From: Candidula unifasciata
Lineage: Eukaryota; Mollusca; Gastropoda; Stylommatophora; Geomitridae
DNA length: 64,000 nucleotides
NCBI GenBank assembly: GCA_905116865.2
Contig: CAJHNH020002788.1
Location: 44,830 to 108,829 of the forward strand
Direction of reading: 5' to 3'
The position numbers were made by a program, and so were the translations under genes. Positions 1-44,285 of the stretch are shown here, piece by piece (position 1 is the stretch's first letter; each line of letters begins with the position of its first letter). Below the pieces are notes generated by a model. It worked only from the letters and a program-made list of their open reading frames with translations. It did not search any database and was not told the origin of the DNA.

Positions 1-1180
1 AAACACTAGCACAGTATTGACAGGGTGTAGACATTGGCATAACAGTGACAGAGTACAGACACTAGCACAACAGTGACAGAGTACAGACACTAGCACAACA
101 GTGACAGAGTACAGACACTAGCACAACAGTGACAGAATACAGACACTAGAACAACAGTGACAGAGTACAAACACTAGCACAACAGTGACAGAATACAGAC
201 ACTAGAACAAAAGTGACAGAGTACAGACACTAGCACATCAGTGACAGAGTACAGACACTAACACAACAGTGACAGAGTACAGATACTAGCACAACACAGA
301 GTACAGACACTAGCACAACACTGACAGAGCAGACAATAGCACAACACAGAGTACAGACACTAGCATAACAGCGACAGAGCAAGACACTAGCACAACACAG
401 AGTACAGACACTAGCATAACAGTGACAGAGCAAGACACTAGCACAACACAGAGAACAGACACTAACACAACAGTGACAGAGCAGACACTAGCACAACACA
501 GAGTACAGACACTAGCACAACAGTGACATAGTACAGTCACTAGCACAACACAGAGAACAGAAACTAGCACAAAAGTGACAGAGCAGACACTAACGCAACA
601 GTGACAGAGCAGACACTAGCACAACACAGAGAACAGACACTAGCACAACACAGAGTACAGACACTAGCACAACAGTGACAGAGTACAGACACTAGCACAA
701 CAGTGACAGAGTACAGACAGTAGCACAACAGTGACAGAGTACAGACGCTGGCACAACCGTGACAGAGTACAGACACAGGCACAACAGTGACAGAGTACAG
801 ACACTAGCACAACAGTGACAGAGTACAGACAGTAGCACAACAGTGACAGAGTACAGTCACTGGCACAACAGTGACATAGTACAGTCACTAGCACAACACA
901 GAGAACAGAAACTAGCACAAAAGTGACAGAGCAGACACTAACGCAACAGTGACAGAGCAGACACTAGCACAACACAGAGAACAGACACTAGCACAACAGT
1001 GACATAGTACAGACACTAGAACAACAGTGACAGAGTACAGACACTAGCACAACAGTGACAGAATACAGATGCTAGCACAACACAGAATACAGACACCAGC
1101 CAACAGTGACAGAGTACAGACACTAGTAAACAGTGACAGAGTACGGACACTAGCACAACAGTGACAGTATAGAAAAATAA
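1..1180. repeat. 28-bp minisatellite
   Basis: Tandem repeat of a unit like CACAACAGTGACAGAGTACAGACACTAG (seen as CACAACAGTG + ACAGAGTACA + GACACTAG), with frequent shorter variants lacking part of GTGACA. It runs from the window edge to about 1180, so its true start is not visible. The open frames on the minus strand (CASVCTL repeats) follow from the repeat and are not genes. Confidence 0.9.
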
Positions 1181-1399
1181 CACAACACTAATAGATATAC
1201 ACTGTCACAACAGTAGATATCACAGAAGAAATCCTGGAAATATATAGCTCACAGGATGAGAGTCGAAAACAGACACACACGCATGCACACAATCACACAT
1301 ACATTAGCAGAATCTCAGCAATATAACATGAACACATACTGGTACAGACAAGACAGCATAAACATGTACAATGGTAGATGAAAAATAAAACAATGTAAA

Positions 1400-3000
1400 T
1401 GTCAACACAGTCTAGCAGAAACAAGACAATGTAAACTTGAACACATACTAGTAGAAACAAGACAATGTAAACTTGAACACATACTAGTAGAAACAAGACA
1501 ATGTAAACTTGAACACATACTAGTAGAAACAAGACAATGTAAACCTGAACGCATACTAGTAGAAACAAGACAATGTAAACCTGAACACATACTAGTAGAA
1601 ACAAGACAATGTAAACCTAAATACATACTAGTAGAGACAAGACAATGTAAACTTGAATACATACTAGTAGAAACAAGACAATGTAAACCTGAACACATAC
1701 GAGTAGACACAAGACAATGTAAACCTAAATACATACTAGTAGACACAAGACAATGTAAACCTAAATACATACTAGTAGACACAAGACAATGTAAACCTAA
1801 ATACATACTAGTAGACACAAGACAATGTAAACCTAAATACATACTAGTAGAGACAAGACAATGTAAACCTGAACACATACTAGTAGAGACAAGACAATGT
1901 AAACCTGAACACATACTAGTAGAAACAAGACAATGTAAACCTGAACGCATACTAGTAGAAACAAGACAATGTAAACCTAAATAAATACTAGTAGAGACAA
2001 GACAATGTAAACCTGAACACATACTAGTAGACACAAGACAATGTAAACCTGAACACATACTAGTAGACACAAGACAATGTAAACCTAAACACATACTAGT
2101 AGACACAAGACAATGTAAACCTGAACACATACTAGTAGAAACAAGACAATGTAAACCTAAATACATACTAGTAGAGACAAGACAATGTAAACCTGAACAC
2201 ATACTAGTAGACACAAGACAATGTAAACCTGTACAAGAGTTTTTTTTTTTTTTTTTAAATAGCTTAGGCGTGAAAACAGACTAGCAGAAACAAGATAATG
2301 TAAACTTAAACAATAACAGAAACAAAACAATTTGAACAGGAACATGTTAGCAGAAACAATACAATGTAAACCTGAGGACAAGCTAGCAGAAAGAAGACAA
2401 CTCAAACAGGAACATATACTAGCAGAAACAAGATAACACACTAGTAGAAAGACAACTTAAACAGGAACACATACTAACAGAAACAAGACAATGTAAACTT
2501 AAGCACACAGTAATAGAAACAAGACAACTTTAACAGAAACACACACTAGCAGAAACAAGATAAGTTAAACAGGAACACATACTAGCAGAAACAAGATAAG
2601 TTAAACAGGAACATATACCAGCAGAAACAAGACAATGTAAACCTAAGCACACACTAACAGAAACAAAGATAACTTAAACAGGAAGGTATATAGCAGAAAC
2701 AAGACAAACAGGAACATATACCCGTAGAAACAACATAGCTTAAACAGGAACACACACTAACAGAAACAAGACAAACAGGAACACACACTAGCAGAAACAT
2801 GACAACTTAAACAGGAACATATACTAGCAGAAACAAGACAACTTAAACAGGAACACACACTAACAGAAACAAGATAACTTTAACAGGAAGATATACTAGC
2901 AGAAACAAGACAATGTTAATCTAAGAACATACTAGCAGAAACGAGACAATTTAAACAGGAACACATACTAGCAGACCATGAAAACCTCAACAGAAACAAG
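1400..3000. repeat. 36-bp minisatellite, regular then degenerate
   Basis: The unit has a period of exactly 36 bp (TTGAACACATACTAGTAGAA + ACAAGACAATGTAAAC). From about 1420 to 2240 there are roughly 23 closely similar units. From 2280 to 3000 units vary in length, with AGCAGAAACAAGA cores and a T-run at 2239-2256. Because 36 is divisible by 3, long minus-strand frames are open through it (STSMCSGLHCLV repeats); these lack any gene context. Confidence 0.9.
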
Positions 3001-5383
3001 CTATTAGAGGTACCAGAGAACAAAACTATCCTGGATCTTGCCAGTGTGTGATATGTATTGAAATCGGCTGCAGGCGAAAGCATGCTTGCAACACTCAACC
3101 TATGAATTGCATAGCTTAAACGTGCTAAATTGAGCAATACAAAATGAAGACGATGTGATTTCCTACGTGTAGAGAAATACAGCCGTACAAGACTGACATT
3201 CTGGCCATTGTGGTACAAGACATATTAGAAAATGAGTTAAAATATTTCACACATTGATATTACACATACTAGTAGAAGAAACCAATCAGTGTTATATGAT
3301 GTGTAATGTTGTGAGACTCTGGGTCATTAATATGAAAAGATACAGAAACACAAAACACAAAAGGAAAGTGAATGTTGCCTTCATCAGCACATTACATAAA
3401 TCAGCAAAACCACATGTACAGATATGAATACACAAATTACTTAACTGACGTATTTCCAATAGCAGCCATTTGATTGTACTGCCTTAGAATGGAAGATATG
3501 TATGGCCACCAGCAATAATTAGCCTGAGAATGTTAAGGGCCGTAACTCAAGGATATTAAGTGAAACTGTGTTGACAGTTGAGTCCCCTAGACAAATTTGT
3601 ACCAAGAGTTTAAAAAAATAAGTAGTTTTGAAGAGATGTATGGACTATGTCGCCGGAGTGACTGGATTTAATGGCTGTCAATAACAGAAAGATATTAAAA
3701 GATTAACTCTTTCAGTAGCAGCCAACTCAATACAAGTTTCTTGATTATTCCAAAAACAATGAATGTGATATTCTTGATTGTGTTAATCACAGACAGATTC
3801 TATCATAACCATTTATGTCTGAATTGTTAGTCTCACTATTCTCCGTGTGAGTTCCAGTACCCCATTGTGGGGAAAACACTTTGGATTTTGCCAGGGGTCG
3901 CAATATGTGCAGGCCATCAATATGGCCAATTGTCTGAACGCGGTTTCTGGGACCTCTCCACGGTGATCCTCATCCGCATGGTGGCACTTTGTGTCATCGG
4001 GTGTTTATTGCTTGTGTGATGTCCTGGTGGGGTAGAAAGTCAGTCAGTCAGTGGGGAAAACACATTTTTGTTAAACATTAAAAACATGTTTTGTTTTACT
4101 TTGTCTTCCCCTCCCATCACCCCCTAGTGATGACACCCGGTGCAGCCCTACTCCCCCCTTCCTATGTCTCTGCATGTCAGCTGCTTTTGTTTTCCATGAC
4201 ATCTCCTGTTATCAGATTTAGACCAGGTCGACCCGGACTCATCTCATTTTGATCCTCTTGTACTTTGAAGTGTCAAGGGTAATTTATTACAATATCTGCA
4301 TCAACACGGATTCAAACCCTAGACTTTGGGCAGGCATCTAGCCACTGCACCACATCATCTTTCTGAAAAATGTTTTATTTACATCAACTGTGAATGATGT
4401 AATACAGCAACATAAAGGTTTAAGTTCAGAGGATCAGCTTCACTGCACCAGAAAACTCTCCACTTTATTACATTTGCGTAGTTCACTTCCTGTTTGACCA
4501 AGGCCGCCGTCTGAAACGTTATTTGTGTTGTTTTGTGCACGTTTTCTGCTTCCCCATTTCGTTAAGCATTTTAGTCACATTTCACTGGAATTCACCACTG
4601 ATGGTGCGGTCTCTCTAAGCAGAATTGCTAGCTACCTGCCCAGTGCATCACAAAAAGCACAAAAACCATAGCTCCAGTGACAATTCCCAAGGGTCTCCAC
4701 AAAAATTGTTTTCTCAAACTGAATGGCACATCTGTCAAACGAACCTATGACTTTCAGAGTCTTGGCAAACAGCTTGACCACTTTGCTAAGAGACACATCT
4801 GGGAACTAAAGAATTGACACTTAATAATGTAAGAACGAAGAAACACAATACTGTTGTCATTTTAGCTTTACAAGCAAACTGAATAATGTTAACTTGGTAA
4901 CAATTGCAAATGATATTGATGTCACATTCACAGAGGCAGTAAAATTAATAATGTTAGTCAATGTAATTATGTAACTGTCAGAGTAACTTTAGAAACATAA
5001 TGAATACTGTTAATGTATGTAAATATGAATAATGTTCACAAATGCGATGATACTGTCACACTAGCTCGCAGACACAGCATTTATTGTTATCATGAATAAT
5101 GCACACACATTTTAATGACAAATGTTAACAAATATGATAGTCGCAGTAGCAGAAAACAAATAATAGCGAACAATGCCAACACATGAAATGACATTAATGT
5201 TACTTTAGCTGCATGTCACATTAACCAAAAACATTTAACAATGTCACATTAGCTGAAGAAAACACAGTGACTTATGTAAACAAATGTAAATCTAAAAATG
5301 TTGTATTCAGCTGTAAGAAAAAAAAACAATAAAATAATTTTAAAAAACAGTAATTACAACAAAAAATTAAACTAAGAAGCTTG
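3001..5383. other. intergenic, AT-rich
   Basis: No coding exon recognised. It contains a SINE on the minus strand (4235-4375), a short AGTC run at about 4040-4052, and otherwise AT-rich sequence. Confidence 0.6.
4235..4375 (-). mobile_element. tRNA-derived SINE
   Basis: Read on the minus strand, a tRNA-like head has an A-box-like segment (TGGTGCAGTGGCTAGATGCC) and a good B box (GGGTTTGAATCC) spaced as in a tRNA gene. The anticodon-arm region does not form a real tRNA. It is flanked by AT-rich DNA. Confidence 0.6.
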
Positions 5384-5391
5384 GACTAGAA

Positions 5392-5566
5392 CAGCGGTTC
5401 TCAATCTGTGGTCGTGACCCCTTCATGGGTCCCCCAAGACCATCGGGAAAACACATATTCACTGAAGTTATGAAGTAACAATTAAAGAGTTTTTATGGTT
5501 GGGGATCACCACAATATCAGGAACTGTATTAAAGGGTCGAGGCATTAGGATGGCTGAGAACCACTG
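5392..5566. mobile_element. SPIN-like hAT MITE
   Basis: A 175-bp non-autonomous hAT element. Terminal inverted repeats are CAGCGGTTCTCAA on the left and CTGAGAACCACTG on the right. It is flanked by a perfect 8-bp duplication, GACTAGAA, at 5384-5391 and 5567-5574. The interior (CAAGACCATCGGGAAAACAC, ATGGTTGGGGATCACCACAA, GGAACTGTATTAAAGGGTCG) closely resembles my memory of the SPIN (Space Invaders) non-autonomous consensus, a family spread horizontally among tetrapods and also reported in a triatomine bug and a pond snail. The family call is from memory; the structure is seen directly. Confidence 0.85.
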
Positions 5567-5574
5567 GACTAGAA

Positions 5575-8214
5575 AGATAGTTGAAACAGTTTACATGTTG
5601 AGCTGACAGGAGTCTTGACTGTGAGGTTAATCCAACCTTATGGAACTGGCATGACAGTTGTTCCTGAAGGAGGAGGTTGGTGATGTTAAAACAGATCCAT
5701 TCTTACCAAAATACTTTTGACTGTGGTACAGTACTAAGACAGGACATTTCTGCTTCTTTCTACAACTACAGACAATTACAATTAATTTATTTTGGGTACA
5801 TGTAACGTTGTCTCCCCACGCCCTGCCAATATACACACTAGCTCACTTCTGTTTGTTTGGTCGTGAGCCTGTCATCTTGGCACAAGGTTAAGGGGGTGGT
5901 CCGCAATGCCGCTGATTTTGTGTGTTGTATATTTTAGCACGCCAGCGCCTTCAACATTCCAAAAACATAGAGAAACTGGCCCTAACACAACCCTCCTAGA
6001 GAGTGCTGCAGCCTATGTCACTGGCATTCTCTTTCTCGGAATGAAAATGTAAATTCAAGACAACACAGAAAGCAAACAACAAAGTGGGACACATCCATAA
6101 CCTTCCGGAAAGTCTACCAGCCCAAAAATTTGTAAATAAAAAGTGACCTACTCTATTTGGGGAGATTAACGTTGCTGTAACCTTATTTTGTTTTCTTTAC
6201 CGTTTCTATGGCTTTAGTAGTTTTCCCATCTGTTTATTCTGCCTCTAAGAAATTATTTATTCATTCTACATTCTTTTTTCTTCTCCCTTCTAACTCCCCA
6301 TCAACCTTCCACATTGTTTTTTCTTATGTGTATGAATTTTACGATGCAGTCAACCCACAGAGCCTTACTGGTCATCAAATGATCATGCCATTAATGAAGA
6401 TAAAGTGAAACCAATCTTTTTGTAAGTAAGAGTAATAGTTTAAATCCCTTGCTAAACAAAAATGCTATTTCAAAAACATATTCTTGATTCAACATAAAGA
6501 TCAAATTTGAAATGGTAAAATAGTTTTTAATTTGGACCAGAATATGAACAGCAGTTTTTGTATTTTAAAAAAAAATGCTGACAATGATGAGCATGAGTTG
6601 AAATGGTAATATTTAAATATCATGTCATCAATATGAACAACTAAGGTAAAACTGCACCGAATGTGATACATAAAAATTGCAATTATGTACAAACAGAAAC
6701 ATATGAAAAAAATTGTACACATACACACAAACAATTGTTTAAAAAACCTTCCTTGATATTGATACATTTTTCCCAACAAATAATGAAATGCATATATTTT
6801 CTTTAAAACGTGTAAGTAAACGGATTATTACAACCATAATATTGCAGCTTAAAAGAGGATGATTTTTACAAAACAAGCAGTTAAAAAGAAAAAATATGAA
6901 GTTAAAAAGTGAATGCATTAATGAACATAGGAAACACCTAATGTAGTCAATGTAAGCACATGAGTAAATGTACCTACTGTTTCTAACTTCATCAGATAAA
7001 AACATGTGGATATTTTGAACAGCAAACCCAAAATGATGCCAACACTAGCAGATTTCTGTAAGTTTTGTTATCTTAAACACACTTTGTGTTTTTTTTTTCA
7101 CTCAAAGTTATTCTGGTGAAAGCAAATCATTTGAATGGATTGTCACTATTGCACGCCAGCCAAGATAATTCTGGTCAGTTCAGTCACCAGAGCATGACAG
7201 CACTACCAGCGAATAGGCAAGCAGCTACCTCAGAAGAGACGCAACTGTGCAGCTTCAAAGTCAACTCCAGAGCACATCCCACAAGGCTGCTCGGAAACTG
7301 CCAGATTAGTCTAATCAGCCTCACAAGAGCAGCTCTGTGAGACAGATTGAAAACTTGTTAAACTTGTGGTGCCCCTCCTGTGTCAGCAGAGAAAAGAGAC
7401 CAAATAAAAGAGGTTGAGTATGAGTAGAAAAAGTAGGATGAGAAGGAAAAAAAGGGATGAAGAAACAGATGACTGAATGAAATGTTATGTTCCAAATAGG
7501 TCCACATTTCCACTTCTCCTTCTCTCTAACCCCCCCCCCCCCCCCTCCCCCCCACTCTTTTTCCTCTTTTCACACAGACAAAGTAGGAAAGATTTTTGTA
7601 TTTACTGCTAGGCTTATTCAAGGAAACATATGCTATCATCTAACCACCATAAGCTGTGTGTATATATATATATATCTATTTATATACACACACACACATA
7701 TATATATATATCTCTGTGTGTGTGCGCAAGTGTAGGCACATGCATATACCTGCTGGAGAGCTGATTACCCATACACATCATTAACACTGTGACTAATCAT
7801 GACACAACTTTCCTATGCATATATATTATGGTAGTCATAGAGCTTTCAAAATCAAGTTCACTGAAATATTTTAGGAAACTATCTTTACATAATATTCATC
7901 CAGAATTTTTCCCTTCTCAGAAAGGACTGGTGCTGACTGTGTGGATGTCCCCATGAAGTGGTTAAGAAGGTGTGTAACACCAGAAGTTTGTGGGTTCCCC
8001 ATGTGGATTTGCTGCGAGCACATCAAGGTGAAAGCAGCGACATCTTTAAATAAGCAAAAATCGTGTACATCGTGCCCATCTGCAATTGGTCCTTCAGCTG
8101 TGTATAAAAAAAAATTTTTTTAAACATCATATAGTCAAGAACCCATTAATTCTCTTTTACAGAATGGTCTTTTTTTTTTCATTCAATATTAAAATGTTTT
8201 AAAGGCAAGAGGAA
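5575..8214. other. intergenic with short simple repeats
   Basis: No gene recognised. Holds a C-run at about 7520-7550 and adjoining (TA)n and (CA)n stretches at 7660-7725. Possible SINE debris lies near 7930-8040. Confidence 0.55.
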
Positions 8215-8410
8215 AAGCTGGTCAAGTGGTTCCAATGCTCAGCTCTAATTCTATAGACTAAGGTTTGAATACTCAGTAAAGTGATGACCATTATTTCTAC
8301 TGGGGCAGAAGAACATCGCAGCCTGCAGTTTGTGGTGACTGCACTAGCCTATGATCCTATATCTTCAAGCTTAAAACCCCTTAACTGCTCCTATACTGAC
8401 ACAAAACAAT
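8215..8410 (+). mobile_element. degenerate tRNA-derived SINE
   Basis: A tRNA-like head (GGTCAAGTGGTTCCAATGCT, then AAGGTTTGAATACTCAG as a decayed B box), followed by an AT-rich body. Old and degenerate. Confidence 0.4.
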
Positions 8411-8894
8411 TATAAATAAAGGCAGAAAAGACAGCACAAAGAGGAATGACATCATCAATCATTAAAGTTAGTCGCATATTCTTTACAGGATGTTGCTGAA
8501 CAATGCCAGCATTTTAGGCTGTTGCGGTTTTTTCTAGTCAAATTTTAGCTCAGTAGTTTGCCCCTGCTTCCTGAAAGGTCAGCTCTCAGCAGCACTGTTG
8601 ACCCAATATAGAACAGTCTGCTGGCTAAATGTCTGCATCTGGGATTAAACCCGGTACCCTGTATTATAAAGTGCGTTCACAAAGTCTAAGCCACAGATCA
8701 TTCAATAACATCCTTGCCCCAGGTTTAATGCGATGCAGCTCCGTTTCTTCCTGCCTGCTGACAGCATCATACAAACCACAAAACCCTGTCAGGTCAACCC
8801 CCAGGGAATTCCAAAACACTTGCAGTCACAAACTGCAGAACAGAGCCCAAATATGAGTCGATGAATAAGGGGAAGTTATAATCATAGCTGTTTC

Positions 8895-8971
8895 ACCAGG
8901 GTAACTACAAGGTGAAAAGCATGTCTATCTGTCTGCATAAGACATGTTTTTCACCGTACGGTTACCCTGGT
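8895..8971. repeat. 77-bp near-perfect hairpin
   Basis: Two arms of about 32 bases: the left begins ACCAGGGTAAC and ends CATGTCT, and the right is its reverse complement with about five mismatches. They surround a loop of roughly 13 bases. It may be a tiny foldback MITE; size and shape also resemble a miRNA precursor. It is 870 bp past the PAK stop codon. Confidence 0.6.
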
Positions 8972-8984
8972 AGAGACTAAACAG

Positions 8985-9165
8985 TTGATTTTGTGTTTCA
9001 GTTCGAAGGATTCATTTACTTGCTTCAAGTTAATCAGTATTACTGTAGTATGCACCAGACGGGATACAGTGAAATATGCCAGTCAATAAATTGTGCAATC
9101 TATTGTTTGTGGCTTCTTTGTTCAAATTCACAGCGGGAAAACATTGCTCTGACTTATCTGTATGT
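8985..9165 (-). mobile_element. MITE-like repeat, single arm
   Basis: Contains GATTGCACAATTTATTG, ATATGCCAG and a GAATTTGAAC..GAAGCCACAAACAATAG segment (read on the minus strand). The same sequence appears as two inverted arms at 32535-32745 and once at about 17105-17225. Confidence 0.5.
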
Positions 9166-9479
9166 TTGCTTGAAGGGGGAGCTCATAAAGAATTGGGGGA
9201 GGTTGAGGGTGGTAGAAGTATAAAATGAACCAACAATTTCTATTCTGTATGTCCAGAATGCAATGGCAAACTACTGGATGCAAATTTGCCTAGAAAAACC
9301 ACAACAACCAATTGCTGGCGTCAGTTCTGCAACATCCTGTAAAGGATATGCAACGAACACACATGTTCCGTATGTAGATTTTACCACTACTTTCTAAGAC
9401 TTTAAAACTTAAAGGTAGCCACTTTGATGTACACGTAAACAATAGGCATAAATTCAATTTCTGTTCTCGCCAACACAAC

Positions 9480-9690
9480 TACATTAGTATTTTTCTTCTT
9501 CATCTTCTGCATTTGCCTTTAGAAGAGCGGATGGCATGTCATATCATGGTTTACAGCTAGGCAGTGATATCTACACCTTTCAGCCCAAACAATCTGAGTT
9601 CAGCAAACTGTTTTCAGTAGTCACCTGTTATGATCTTCTTGTTACTAGGCAGTGTGTCTATTATTTCTTTTCTCCCTGAACCCACACGGG
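9480..9690 (+). repeat. unnamed interspersed repeat, copy 1
   Basis: Member of a family seen many times here. Its 3' part has GTCACCTGTTATGATCTTCT, then GTCTATT..., ending near GAACCCACACGGG. See the copy at 25783-26045 for the clearest version. Confidence 0.5.
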
Positions 9691-9839
9691 TGTATTTATA
9701 ATCAATAAATATAACAAGAAAGACATTAAAAGACATTAGCTGAACAATCATATCAAGGATTTAAAATCATCACAAAGTAATGTTTACACCAAAAAATGCT
9801 GCTAGGAAACTTACACAGTATCAACGACACATCTCGACA

Positions 9840-41553
<31,714 letters not shown>

Positions 41554-41639
41554 CTAAAAAGAGTTTTGTGACTGGAAAAAAACATGGAAGATGTTCAAGG
41601 TTTACAAAGTAAAACTGATGGCCTTAAAATTCAAAAACT

Positions 41640-41900
41640 AACATATGATCTTCACTTTTATCATCAGAAGTAACATATTTCATGTGGCAATAAATGGATG
41701 TGAGTCATGGATTACTTCAAAATCATTAAAAAAGAAAATTGGGGCTAGTAAAAAATTTTAGAATACTATGAATCGAATCAAAAGAATGTGTTACTATACA
41801 AGATCTGAACTGGCTTTAGAAAACTGTTTTAAAAAACATGTAGTGGAAGCGGAAATGAAATGCTTTGGTCGTATTAAATGCTGCAATGACTTAAAATGAA
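41640..41900 (+). mobile_element. possible old LINE fragment
   Basis: Contains GGATGTGAGTCATGGATTAC (compare GGCTGTGAATCCTGGACAAT in the 62545 LINE) and GGAAGCGGAAATGAAATGCT. Lies just upstream of the PAK start exon. Low confidence. Confidence 0.35.
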
Positions 41901-42274
41901 TAGTAACATGATGCATGGTTCTTGGAAGAAGAGGCAGGGATTAACAAGCTCAAAGATGAACACTCTTTACTGAACATGTCTTGAGCATTAGACAGAGGAA
42001 CTGGCAAAAAAATTGAAGTCTTTCCAATAGGCCAAAATTGTGTGCACCTTTCCGATGGCTTGAGAGCAGCACAGCCAGAAATGTTGTACAGTGGTACCTT
42101 GGACTTTGAATATAATCCATTCTGAGACTGCAAATAAATTCCAAACTGTTCAAATTCAAGGGCAGAAAGATTTTCTCACTTAAAATAATGTAAACTGAAC
42201 CTGTTTCCAGGTCCAACAAATTCAAAGTGTACAATTTATTTGCCTAAATACAGTAACAAATGATGATGATCACC

Positions 42275-43440
42275 ATCATCATTAGGTGCCTTGCCGACTG
42301 GCATGGGCGATCATGTCTCTCCATAATCTGCGATCTCCTGCAGCATGTATCAGTTCGTGTGTCGACACACCTCCATGCGATGCAACAAGACTGTCAAGCA
42401 TCTTCTCTCGTTGTCTTCCTCTATCTCTCCTTCCACAGATCTTTCCAGTGGTCACAACATGTTCTATTTTCCCTCTTCTCATAACAAGCCCGAAAAATGA
42501 TGACTGTCTCCTTCTGATGTTTGTGATAAGTTGTCTTCGGGCTCCCGCCTCTTTAAAAACCTCTTGGTTGCTCTTTTTGGCTGTCCAAGGTATTCTAAGC
42601 ATTCTTCTATAAAACCACATCTTTGAGGCCTCTAGATATTGTCTGGCCTGCCTACCGATTGTCCAGGATTCACACAGCCATATGTTAAAACTGGATGTAT
42701 GTAGCAAGCAAGAATTTTTTTTCTAACTCTCAATGACAAGGATATACTCTACAAGATGTTTTTCATTTTATAAAATGCAGTTTTTGCCTTTCCTATTCTG
42801 TTTCTTATCTCAGTTATGCATCTATATCTGATGTTATCCATGTGCCCAAATACTTAAATTTCTGTACTTTTATTACACACTTAGAAATAATTCGTTTCTT
42901 TGATACCACCATTACTTCTGTCTTCCCGTTATTCAAACTGAGGCCCATTCTTCCACTTTCTAACACCACAATGTCTATCATTTCCTGTAGTTCTTTCTGA
43001 CTTGTTGCTATCAAGACTGTGTCATCAGCATAACGTAAATTGTTTATATTGTGCCCAACAACCACAATTCCGGGAATACCAATTAAATATCTCATTATAT
43101 ATTCACTGTATATTGAAAACAAATCAGGTGACAGTACACATCCTTGTCGTACACCCCTCTTTATGCTTTGAAATGTACCTAAACAGTTGTTAATTCTTAT
43201 AGCTGCTGTTTGCTGCCAATTAATATTCTTTATTATTCGTAGATCATTCCCACCAATGTTTAATTTTTCCATCAGTTTGATTACTTCTTGCTTCACACAG
43301 TCAAATGCTTTTGTATAGTCTATGAAGCATATGCACAAATCAGTCTTTACTTCTATAGCTCTTTCTTACAATGTCCTTAGGATGTATATGGCATTGTTTG
43401 TACCTTTTCCTTCTACAAATCCACATTGTTCATGATGATC
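42275..43440 (-). mobile_element. RTE-type LINE, 5'-truncated (reverse transcriptase + C-terminus)
   Basis: Minus strand. The frame at 43338-42814 starts MCICFIDYTKAFDCVKQEVI and carries GVRQGCVLSP and the catalytic YADDTVLIA. After a frame break, the frame at 42707-42282 has SWTIGRQARQYLEASKMWFY, RRMLRIPWTAKKSNQE, CGRRDRGRQREKMLDSLV and AAGDRRLWRDMIAHASRQGT. This string of motifs is very like the BovB/RTE clade. No endonuclease is present, and one frame break is near 42814. The 3' tail is (ATGATG)-type, seen on the plus strand as CACCATCATCATT at 42270-42282. Sister copy at 62545-63612. Confidence 0.85.
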
Positions 43441-43939
43441 ATATTAAAATAAAAACGTAAAAAAATTTCAAAAAGATATAAAAATAATGTACCTGCTTAA
43501 CCTTGATTTTAAACAATGGTAACATTGAACATAGAAGTAGGAGGAGGAAAGAAGATTTACAGAGATTGATAATGATAATCATGTATCCTTTCTAGTGTTT
43601 AAAATCAGTCTTTCATCACTTGTAGTGGAGAGCGAGTATTTTAAATTGCTCTGATGCTGGCAAACATTCGGTTTATATTTTTGTTTTTATCATTGAATAA
43701 GTTAAACACACCTGTTAACTAGAGCGCTAAGAGGGTGCGACCTCTCAAAAACTTCCGTTTTCGCCCACAAGGTCAAAAGATCTTGGATTTTAGCAATGCT
43801 AATCCTTTAACTTTCCCCTTTTCCTGCCATGTGCCAGGCATTGAGTTTTCAGGGTGTTGTTTAAGTTCAGAGGCAAAATTTACTTAAAAAGTTTGTTTGG
43901 ATTCCAAGATATCACTGTATTTGTAACAGGCTCGCACAG

Positions 43940-44270
43940 CATCACTATCATCATCATGTGCCCTGCCAACTGGGGGAGATGCTTATGCATCTCCATAGAT
44001 CATGATCCCTGGTTGCTTTCTTAATGGTATCCCTCCATGCCATCATTTTAGCCCATCCCCCATCATCTCTCTTGGTCTGCCTCTAACCCTTTTTTCCACA
44101 GATCTTTCTAGTTGTCACTATGTTCTCCAATGTCTCTATTTCTTTATGTGGCCAAAGAACAGAGTTTTGTCTCTTTTTTATAGTTGTATATAGAGATCTA
44201 CTTTCATTAGCTTCTTTTAAGCAATCATTGTTTGTTACTCCGGCCATCCAAGGTATTCGTAACATTTATC
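43940..44270 (-). mobile_element. RTE-type LINE 3' fragment
   Basis: Minus-strand frame 44265-44083 reads MLRIPWMAGVTNNDCLKEAN, then SLYTTIKKRQNSV and RKICGKKG, homologous to RRMLRIPWTAKKSNQE... in the LINE at 42275. An (ATG)n tail is at the 43945 end. Duplicated at 49230-49560. Confidence 0.75.
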
Positions 44271-44285
44271 TCAGAAACGACATCT

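Noticed and set aside
1402..2214. Open frame of 270 codons on the minus strand with 12-residue repeats (STSMCSGLHCLV)
   Set aside because: The 36-bp satellite unit is divisible by three, so frames stay open by construction; no start context, splice support or related protein.
42060..42210. DNA transposon terminus (GTGGTACCTTGGACTTTGAA)
   Set aside because: It resembles the ends of some Tigger-like elements, but no matching inverted end was found nearby.
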